Of a stretch of DNA of 64,000 nt, positions 51,552-62,155 are shown piece by piece. The notes under the pieces were generated by a model. The model saw only the letters and a list, made by a program, of their open reading frames with translations, did no database searches and had not been told where the DNA came from. The translations under genes were made by a program, and so were the position numbers. Every line of letters begins with the position of its first letter. Position 1 is the first letter of the stretch. Source of the DNA: Anisodus tanguticus. Lineage: Eukaryota; Streptophyta; Magnoliopsida; Solanales; Solanaceae. The DNA lies in the NCBI GenBank assembly GCA_034509755.1, contig CM067549.1, positions 43,661,305 through 43,725,304 on the forward strand, read 5' to 3'.

Positions 51552-53079
51552 GACGTCGCTTATTTTTGCATTTCTAAGCCTAGAAACTCTAATTCATGAT
51601 TTTTTGCACTTTCGGTGGGTATTAGCACACAAATTTCTAGAATATTGTCGATGTCTTTATTTGGCCTTAGATTCTCCCGGTCCATCACAAACATGCTAGT
51701 GATCGACTCCCGTTACTTCGTCAAGGCCGACGTCGCTTATTATAGCATTTCTAAGCTAGGAAACTCAAATTCGTGATTTTTCTCGCATTTCGGTTGGTAG
51801 TGGCGCACAGATTCTCTAGAATCTTGTCGACTTTCTCTAATTGTTATAAAATTCATCCGGTCCATGAAAAACAGGCTTATGATTTACTCCCATTACTTTG
51901 TCATGGCCAACGTCGCTTATTATTGCATTTCTAAGCATAGAAACTTAAATTCATGATTTTTTGCACTTTCGGTGGTTATATTAGCACACGGAATTTCTAG
52001 AATCCTGTCGACTTTCTCTAATTGACCTAAAATTCACCTGGTCCATAAAAAATAGGCTTTTGATCGACACTTATTTTTTGTCATGGCCAACGTTGCTTAT
52101 TATTGAATTTCTAAGCCTAGAAACTCAAATTCGTGATTTTTTACACTTTCGGGGGGTTATAGCATACAGATTTTCTAGAATCCTGTCGACTTTCTCTAAT
52201 TGTCCTTAAGTTCACCCAGTACATCACAAACAGGCTAGTGATCGACTCACATTACTTCGTCATGTACGACGTCGCTTATAATAGCATTTCTAAGCTAGGC
52301 AACTCAAATTCGTGATTTTTTTGCATTTTCGGTGGGTATTAGCACACGGATTTTCTAGAATCCTGTCGAATGTCTCTAATTGGCCTGAAATTCACCCGGT
52401 CCATGAAAAAACAGCTTATTATTTACTCCCATTAATTCGTCATGGCCGACGTCGCTTATTATAAAATTTCAAAGCTAAAAAACTCAAATTCGTGATTTTT
52501 TTGAATATTCGGTGGGTATTAGCACATGAATTTTCTAGAATCCTGTCGACTTTCTCTAATTGTCCTAAAATTCATCCGCTCCATGTAAAATAGCCTTGTG
52601 ATTTACTCCCATTACTTCTTCATGTCCGACGTCGCTTATTATTGCATTTCTAAGTTCAGAAACTCAAATTCATGATTTTTTTCACTTTCACACGAATTTT
52701 CTAGAATCCTGACAACTTTCTCTAATTGTCCTAAAATTCACCCGGTCATGAAAAATAGGCTTATGATTTACTCCCATTACTTCATCATGGCCGACGTCAC
52801 CTATTATTGCATTTCTAAGCCTAGAAAAACAAATTCACAATTTTTTGCACTTTCGCCTATTATCGACTCCCATTACTTCGCCATGGCCGATGAATTTTTT
52901 AGAATCCTGTCAATTTTCTAGAATCTAGTCCATCATATACATGCTACTGATCGACTCCCATTACTTCGTCATGGCCGACGTATATTGTAGAATCCTATCG
53001 ACTGTCTCAAATGGGCCTGAAATTCACCCGTTCCATCACAAACAGACTTGTGATGGACACCTATTACTTTGTCATGGGC
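51552..53079 (+). repeat. HOR copy 25, 9-mer, mixed subtype
   Basis: 1528 bp. Same mosaic as copy 22 (M2 a, M3 b, M4 and M6 a), including 'catgtacgacgtc' and 'gcttatttttgc' at M1. This suggests copies 22-25 form a local duplication with a period of about 4.6 kb. Confidence 0.87.
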
Positions 53080-55322
53080 GACGTCGCTTATTATTGCATT
53101 TCTAAGCCTAGAAACTCTAATTCATGATTTTTTTGCACTTTCGGTGGGTATTAGCACACAAATTTCTAGAATATTGTCGACTTTCTTTATTTGGCCTTAG
53201 ATTCTCCCGGTCCGTCACAAACATGCTAGTGATCGACTCCCGTTACTTCGTCAAGGCCGACATCGCTTATTATAGCATTTCTAAGCTAGGAAACTCAAAT
53301 TCGTGATTTTTTTGCATTTCGGTTGGTATTGGCGCACAGATTTTCTAGAATCTTGTCGACTTTCTCTAATTGTTATAAAATTCATCCGGTCCATGAAAAA
53401 CAGGCTTATGATTTACTACCATTACTTAGTCATGGCCAACGTCGCTTATTATTGCATTTCTAAGCATAGAAACTTAAATTCATGATTTTTTGCACTTTCG
53501 GTGGTTATATTAGCACACGGAATTTCTAGAATCCTGTCGACTTTCTCTAATTGACCTAAAATTCACCTGGTCCATAAAAAATAGGCTTTTGATCGACACT
53601 TATTTTTTGTCATGGCCAACGTTGCTTATTATTGAATTTCTAAGCCTAGAAACTCAAATTCGTGATTTTTTACACTTTCGGGGGTTTTAGCATACGATTT
53701 TCTAGAATCTGTCGACTTTCTCTAATTGACCTTATGTTCACCCAGTACATCACAAACAGGCTAGTGATCGACTCACATTACTTCGTCATGTCCGACGTCG
53801 CTTATAATAGCATTTCTAAGCTAGGCAACTCAAATTCGTGATTTTTTTGCATTTTCGGTGGGTATTAGCACACAAATTTCTAGAATATTGTCGACTGTCT
53901 TTATTTGGCCTTAGATTCTCCCGGTCCATCACAAACATGCTAGTGATCGACTCCCGTTACTTCGTCAAGGCCGACGTCGCTTATTATAGCATTTCTAAGC
54001 TAGGAAACTCAAATTCGTGATTTTTCTGCATTTCGGTTGGTAGTGGCGCACAGATTCTCTAGAATCTTGTCGACTTTCTCTAATTGTTATAAAATTCATC
54101 CGGTCCATGAAAAACAGGCTTATGATTTACTCCCATTACTTTGTCATGGCCAACGTCGCTTATTATTGCATTTCTAAGCATAGAAACTTAAATTCGTGAT
54201 TTTTTTTACTTTCGGTGGGTATATTAGCACACGGAATTTCTAGAATCCTGTCGACTTTCTCTAATTAACCTAAAATTCACCTGGTCCATAAAAAATAGGC
54301 TTGTGATCGACACTTATTTTTTGTCATGGCCAACGTTGCTTATTATTGAATTTCTAATCCTAGAAACTCAAATTCGTGATTTTTTACACTTTCGGGGAGT
54401 TTTAGCATACAGATTTTCTAGAATCCTGTCGACTTTCTATAATTGTCCTTAAGTTCACCCAGTACATCACAAACAGGCTAGTGATCGACTCACATTACTT
54501 CGTCATGTCCGACGTCGCTTATAATAGCATTTCTAAGCTATGCAACTCAAATTCGTGATTTTTTTGCATTTTCGGTGGGTATTAGCACACGGATTTTCTA
54601 GAATCCTGTCGAATGTCTCTAATTGGCCTGAAATTCACCCGGTCCATGAAAAAATAGCTTATGATTTACTCCCATTAATTCGTCATGGCCGACGTCGCTT
54701 ATTATAAAATTTCAAAGCTAAAAAACTCAAATTCGTGATTTTTTTGAATATTCGGTGGGTATTAGCACATGAATTTTCTAGAATCCTGTCGACTTTCTCT
54801 AATTGTCCTAAAATTCATCCGCTCCATGTAAAATAGCCTTGTGATTTACTCCCATTACTTCTTCATGTCCGACGTCGCTTATTATTGCATTTCTAAGCTC
54901 AGAAACTCAAATTCATGATTTTTTTCACTTTCACACGAATTTTCTAGAATCCTGACAACTTTCTCTAATTGTCCTAAAATTCACCCGGTCATGAAAAATA
55001 GGCTTATGATTTACTCCCATTACTTCATCATGGCCGACGTCACCTATTATTGCATTTCTAAGCCTAGAAAAACAAATTCACAATTTTTTGCACTTTCGCC
55101 TATTATCGACTCCCATTACCTCGCCATGGCCGATGAATTTTCTAGAATACTGTCAATTTTCTAGAATCTAGTCCATCATATACATGCTACTGATCGACTC
55201 CCATTACTTCGTCATGGCCGACGTATTTTGTAGAATCCTATCGACTGTCTCAAATGGGCCTGAAATTCACCCGTTCCATCACAAACAGACTTGTGATGGA
55301 CACCTATTACTTTGTCATGGGC
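53080..55322 (+). repeat. HOR copy 26, 13-mer
   Basis: 2243 bp, ordered M1 M2 M3 M4 (b), M5/M1 hybrid, M2 M3 M4 M5 M6 (a), M7 M8 M9. The M5-to-M1 switch follows 'ggtattagcacac' near 53873. The gain of about 715 bp equals four monomers. Confidence 0.92.
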
Positions 55323-57568
55323 GACGTCGCTTATTATTGCATTTCTAAGCCTAGAAACTCTAATTCATGATTTTTTTGCACTTTCGGTGGGTATTAGCAC
55401 ACAAATTTCTAGAATATTGTCGACTTTCTTTATTTGGCCTTAGATTCTCCCGGTCCGTCACAAACATGCTAGTGATCGACTCCCGTTACTTCGTCAAGGC
55501 CGACATCGCTTATTATAGCATTTCTAAGCTAGGAAACTCAAATTCGTGATTTTTTTGCATTTCGGTTGGTATTGGCGCACAGATTTTCTAGAATCTTGTC
55601 GACTTTCTCTAATTGTTATAAAATTCATCCGGTCCATGAAAAACAGGCTTATGATTTACTACCATTACTTAGTCATGGCCAACGTCGCTTATTATTGCAT
55701 TTCTAAGCATAGAAACTTAAATTCATGATTTTTTGCACTTTCGGTGGTTATATTAGCACACGGAATTTCTAGAATCCTGTCGACTTTCTCTAATTGACCT
55801 AAAATTCACCTGGTCCATAAAAAATAGGCTTTTGATCGACACTTATTTTTTGTCATGGCCAACGTTGCTTATTATTGAATTTCTAAGCCTAGAAACTCAA
55901 ATTCGTGATTTTTTACACTTTCGGGGGGTTTTAGCATACAGATTTTCTAGAATCCTGTCGACTTTCTCTAATTGACCTTATGTTCACCCAGTACATCACA
56001 AACAGGCTAGTGATCGACTCACATTACTTCGTCATGTCCGACGTCGCTTATAATAGCATTTCTAAGCTAGGCAACTCAAATTCGTGATTTTTTTGCATTT
56101 TCGGTGGGTATTAGCACACAAATTTCTAGAATATTGTCGACTGTCTTTATTTGGCCTTAGATTCTCCCGGTCCATCACAAACATGCTAGTGATCGAATCC
56201 CGTTACTTCGTCAAGGCCGACGTCGCTTATTATAGCATTTCTAAGCTAGGAAACTCAAATTCGTGATTTTTCTCGCATTTCGGTTGGTAGTGGCGCACAG
56301 ATTCTCTAGAATCTTGTCGACTTTCTCTAATTGTTATAAAATTCATCCGGTCCATGAAAAACAGGCTTATGATTTACTCCCATTACTTTGTCATGGCCAA
56401 CGTCGCTTATTATTGCATTTCTAAGCATAGAAACTTAAATTCGTTATTTTTTTTACTTTCGGTGGGTATATTAGCACACGGAATTTCTAGAATCTCGTCG
56501 ACTTTCTCTAATTAACCTAAAATTCACCTGGTCCATAAAAAATAGGCTTGTGATCGACACTTATTTTTTGTCATGGCCAACGTTGCTTATTATTGAATTT
56601 CTAAGCCTAGAAACTCAAATTCGTGATTTTTTACACTTTCGGGGGGTTTTAGCATACAGATTTTCTAGAATCCTGTCGACTTTCTCTAATTGTCCTTAAG
56701 TTCACCCAGTACATCACAAACAGGCTAGTGATCGACTCACATTACTTCGTCATGTCCCACGTCGCTTATAATAGCATTTCTAAGCTAGGCAACTCAAATT
56801 CGTGATTTTTTTCATTTTCGGTGGGTATTAGCACACGGATTTTCTAGAATCCTGTCGAATGTCTCTAATTGGCCTGAAATTCACCCGGTCCATGAAAAAA
56901 CAGCTTATGATTTACTCCCATTAATTCGTCATGGCCGACGTCGCTTATTATAAAATTTCAAAGCTAAAAAACTCAAATTCGTGATTTTTTTGAATATTCG
57001 GTGGGTATTAGCACATGAATTTTCTAGAATCCTGTCGACTTTCTCTAATTGTCCTAAAATTCATCCGCTCCATGTAAAATAGCCTTGTGATTTACTCCCA
57101 TTACTTCTTCATGTCCGACGTCGCTTATTATTGCATTTCTAAGCTCAGAAACTCAAATTCATGATTTTTTTCACTTTCACACGAATTTTCTAGAATCCTG
57201 ACAACTTTCTCTAATTGTCCTAAAATTCACCCGGTCATGAAAAATAGGCTTATGATTTACTCCCATTACTTCATCATGGCCGACATCACCTATTATTGCA
57301 TTTCTAAGCCTAGAAAAACAAATTCACAATTTTTTGCACTTTCGCCTATTATCGACTCCCATTACCTCGCCATGGCCGATGAATTTTCTAGAATACTGTC
57401 AATTTTCTAGAATCTAGTCCATCATATACATGCTACTGATCGACTCCCATTACTTCGTCATGGCCGACGTATTTTGTAGAATCCTATCGACTGTCTCAAA
57501 TGGGCCTGAAATTCACCCGATCCATCACAAACAGACTTGTGATGGACACCTATTACTTTGTCATGGGC
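55323..57568 (+). repeat. HOR copy 27, 13-mer
   Basis: 2246 bp, with the same monomer order and same hybrid junction (near 56118) as copy 26. The 13-mer has therefore itself been duplicated in tandem. Confidence 0.92.
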
Positions 57569-59097
57569 GACGTCGCTTATTATTGCATTTCTAAGCCTAG
57601 AAACTCTAATTCATGATTTTTTTGCACTTTCGGTGGGTATTAGCACACAAATTTCTAGAATATTGTCGACTTTCTTTATTTGGCCTTAGATTCTCCCGGT
57701 CCGTCACAAACATGCTAGTGATCGACTCCCGTTACTTCGTCAAGGCCGACATCGCTTATTATAGCATTTCTAAGCTAGGAAACTCAAATTCGTGATTTTT
57801 TTGCATTTCGGTTGGTATTGGCGCACAGATTTTCTAGAATCTTGTCGACTTTCTCTAATTGTTATAAAATTCATCCGGTCCATGAAAAACAGGCTTATGA
57901 TTTACTACCATTACTTAGTCATGGCCAACGTCGCTTATTATTGCATTTCTAAGCATAGAAACTTAAATTCATGATTTTTTGCACTTTCGGTGGTTATATT
58001 AGCACACGGAATTTCTAGAATCCTGTCGACTTTCTCTAATTGACCTAAAATTCACCTGGTCCATAAAAAATAGGCTTTTGATCGACACTTATTTTTTGTC
58101 ATGGCCAACGTTGCTTATTATTGAATTTCTAATCCTAGAAACTCAAATTCGTGATTTTTTACACTTTCGGGGGGTTTTAGCATACAGATTTTCTAGAATC
58201 CTGTCGACTTTCTCTAATTGTCCTTAAGTTCACCCAGTACATCACAAACAGGCTAGTGATCGACTCACATTACTTCGTCATGTCCGACGTCGCTTATAAT
58301 AGCATTTCTAAGCTAGGCAACTCAAATTCGTGATTTTTTTGCATTTTCGGTGGGTATTAGCACACGGATTTTCTAGAATCCTGTCGAATGTCTCTAATTG
58401 GCCTGAAATTCACCCGGTCCATGAAAAAACAGCTTATGATTTACTCCCATTAATTCGTCATGGCCGACGTCGCTTATTATAAAATTTCAAAGCTAAAAAA
58501 CTCAAATACGTGATTTTTTTGAATATTCGGTGGGTATTAGCACATGAATTTTCTAGAATCCTGTCGACTTTCTCTAATTGTCCTAAAATTCATCCGCTCC
58601 ATGTAAAATAGCCTTGTGATTTACTCCCATTACTTCTTCATGTCCGACGTCGCTTATTATTGCATTTCTAAGCTCAGAAACTCAAATTCATGATTTTTTT
58701 CACTTTCACACGAATTTTCTAGAATCCTGACAACTTTCTCTAATTGTCCTAAAATTCACCCGGTCATGAAAAATAGGCTTATGATTTACTCCCATTACTT
58801 CATCATGGCCGACGTCACCTATTATTGCATTTCTAAGCCTAGAAAAACATATTCACAATTTTTTGCACTTTCGCCTATTATCGACTCCCATTACTTCGCC
58901 ATGGCCGATGAATTTTTTAGAATCCTGTCAATTTTCTAGAATCTAGTCCATCATATACATGCTACTGATCGACTCCCATTACTTCGTCATGGCCGACGTA
59001 TTTTGTAGAATCCTATCGACTGTCTCAAATGGGCCTGAAATTCACCCGATCCATCACAAACAGACTTGTGATGGACACCTATTACTTTGTCATGGGC
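57569..59097 (+). repeat. HOR copy 28, 9-mer, b-to-a recombinant
   Basis: 1529 bp. M2 and M3 are subtype b, M4 and M6 subtype a. It shares 'ttcacccgatccatc' in M9 with copy 27. Confidence 0.87.
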
Positions 59098-60627
59098 GAC
59101 GTCGCTTATTATTGCATTTCTAAGCCTAGAAACTCTAATTCATGATTTTTTTGCACTTTCGGTGGGTATTAGCACACAAATTTCTAGAATATTGTCGACT
59201 TTCTTTATTTGGCCTTAGATTCTCCCGGTCCGTCACAAACATGCTAGTGATCGACTCCCGTTACTTCGTCAAGGCCGACATCGCTTATTATAGCATTTCT
59301 AAGCTAGGAAACTCAAATTCGTGATTTTTTTGCATTTCGGTTGGTATTGGCGCACAGATTTTCTAGAATCTTGTCGACTTTCTCTAATTGTTATAAAATT
59401 CATCCGGTCCATGAAAAACAGGCTTATGATTTACTACCATTACTTAGTCATGGCCAACGTCGCTTATTATTGCATTTCTAAGCATAGAAACTTAAATTCA
59501 TGATTTTTTGCACTTTCGGTGGTTATATTAGCACACGGAATTTCTAGAATCCCGTCGACTTTCTCTAATTGACCTAAAATTCACCTGGTCCATAAAAAAT
59601 AGGCTTTTGATCGACACTTATTTTTTGTCATGGCCAACGTTGCTTATTATTGAATTTCTAAGCCTAGAAACTCAAATTCGTGATTTTTTACACTTTCGGG
59701 GGGTTTTAGCATACAGATTTTCTAGAATCCTGTCGACTTTCTCTAATTGACCTTATGTTCACCCAGTACATCACAAACAGGCTAGTGATCGACTCACATT
59801 ACTTCGTCATGTCCGACGTCGCTTATAATAGCATTTCTAAGCTAGGCAACTCAAATTCGTGATTTTTTTGCATTTTCGGTGGGTATTAGCACACGGATTT
59901 TCTAGAATCCTGTCGAATGTCTCTAATTGGCCTGAAATTCACCCAGTCCATGAAAAAAAAGCTTATGATTTACTCCCATTACTTCGGCATGGCCGACGTC
60001 GCTTATTATACAATTTCTAAGCTAAAAAACTCAAATTCGTGATTTTTTTGAATATTCGGTGTGTATTAGCACATGAATTTTCTAGAATCCTGTCGACTTT
60101 CTCTAATTGTCCTAAAATTCATCCGGTCCATGAAAAATAGCCTTGTGATTTACTCACATTACTTCTTCATGTCCGACGTCGCTTATTATTGCATTTCTAA
60201 GCTCTGAAACTCAAATTCATGATTTTTTTCACTTTCACACGAATTTTCTAGAATCCTGACAACTTTCTCTAATTGTCCTAAAATTCACCCGGTCATGAAA
60301 AATAGGCTTATGATTTACTCCCATTACTTCATCATGGCCGACGTCACCTATTATTGCATTTCTAAGCCTAGAAAAACAAATTCACAATTTTTTGCACTTT
60401 CGCCTATTATCGACTCCCATTACTTCGCGATGGCCGATGAATTTTCTAGAATACTGTCAATTTTCTAGAATCTAGTCCATCATATACATGCTACCGATCG
60501 ACTCCCATTACTTCGTCATGGCCGACGTATTTTGTAGAATCCTATCGACCGTCTCAAATGGGCCTCGAAATTCACCCGTTCCATCACAAACAGACTTGTG
60601 ATGGACACCTATTACTTTGTCATGGGC
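59098..60627 (+). repeat. HOR copy 29, 9-mer, subtype b
   Basis: 1530 bp. Subtype b throughout M2-M6. It is the last copy with the 'cggtccgtcac' M1 variant. Confidence 0.87.
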
Positions 60628-62155
60628 GACGTCGCTTATTATTGCATTTCTAAGCCTAGAAACTCTAATTCATGATTTTTTGCACTTTCGGTGGGTATTA
60701 GCACACAAATTTCTAGAATATTGTCGACTGTCTTTATTTGGCCTTAGATTCTCCCGGTCCATCACAAACATGCTAGTGATCGACTCCCGTTACTTCGTCA
60801 AGGCCGACGTCGCTTATTATAGCATTTCTAAGCTAGGAAACTCAAATTCGTGATTTTTCTCATTTTCGGTTGGTATTGGCGCACAGATTTTCTAGAATCT
60901 TGTCGACTTTCTCTAATTGTTATAAAATTCATCCGGTCCATGAAAAACAGGCTTATGATTTACTCCCATTACTTAGTCATGGCCAACGTCGCTTATTATT
61001 GCATTTCTAAGCATAGAAACTTAAATTCGTGATTTTTTGCACTTTCGGTGGGTATATTAGCACACGGAATTTCTAGAATCCTGTCGACTTTCTCTAATTG
61101 ACCTAAAATTCACCTGGTCCATAAAAAATAGGCTTGTGATCGACACTTATTTTTTGTCATGGCCAACGTTGCTTATTATTGAATTTCTAAGCCTAGAAAC
61201 TCAAATTCGTGATTTTTTACACTTTCGGGGGGTTTTAGCATACAGATTTTCTAGAATCCTGTCGACTTTCTCTAATTGACCTTATGTTCACCCAGTACAT
61301 CACAAACAGGCTAGTGATCAACTCACATTACTTCGTCATGTCCGACGTCGCTTATAATAGCATTTCTAAGCTAGGCAACTCAAATTCGTGATTTTTTTGC
61401 ATTTTCGGTGGGTATTTGCACACGGATTTTCTAGAATCCTGTCGAATGTCTCTAATTGGCCTGAAATTCACCCGGTCCATGAAAAAAAATCTTATGATTT
61501 ACTCCCATTACTTTGTCATGGCCGACGTCGCTTATTATACAATTTCTAAGCTAAAAAACTCAAATTCGTGATTTTTTTGAATATTCGGTGGGTATTAGCA
61601 CACGAATTTTCTAGAATCCTGTCGACTTTCTCTAATTGTCCTAAAATTCATCCGGTCCATGAAAAATAGCCTTGTGATTTACTCCCATTACTTCTTCATG
61701 TCCGACGTCGCTTATTATTGCATTTCTATGCTCCGAAACTCAAATTCGTGATTTTTTTCACTTTCACACGAATTTTCTAGAATCCTGACAACTTTCTCTA
61801 ATTGTCCTTAAATTCACCCGGTCATGAAAAATAGGCTTATGATTTACTCCCATTACTTCATCATGGCCGACGTCACCTATTATTGCATTTCTAAGCCTAG
61901 AAAAACAAATTCACAATTTTTTGCACTTAAGCCTATTATCGACTCCCATTACTTCGCCATGGCCGATGAATTTTCCAGAATACTGTCAATTTTATAGAAT
62001 CTAGTCCATCATATACATGCTACTGATCGACTCCTATTACTTCGTCATGGCCGACGTATTTTGTAGAATCCTATCGACTGTCTCAAATGGGCCTGAAATT
62101 CACCCGTTCCATCACAAACAGACTTGTGATGGACACCTATTACTTTGTCATGGGC
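60628..62155 (+). repeat. HOR copy 30, 9-mer, old-type variants
   Basis: 1528 bp. M2 is intermediate between a and b ('tttctcattttcggttgg', 'attggcg', 'tcccattacttagtc'). M8 (61869-62052) has 'cacttaagcctatt', 'ttttccagaat' and 'ttttatagaat', as in copy 1 about 45 kb away. Confidence 0.9.
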
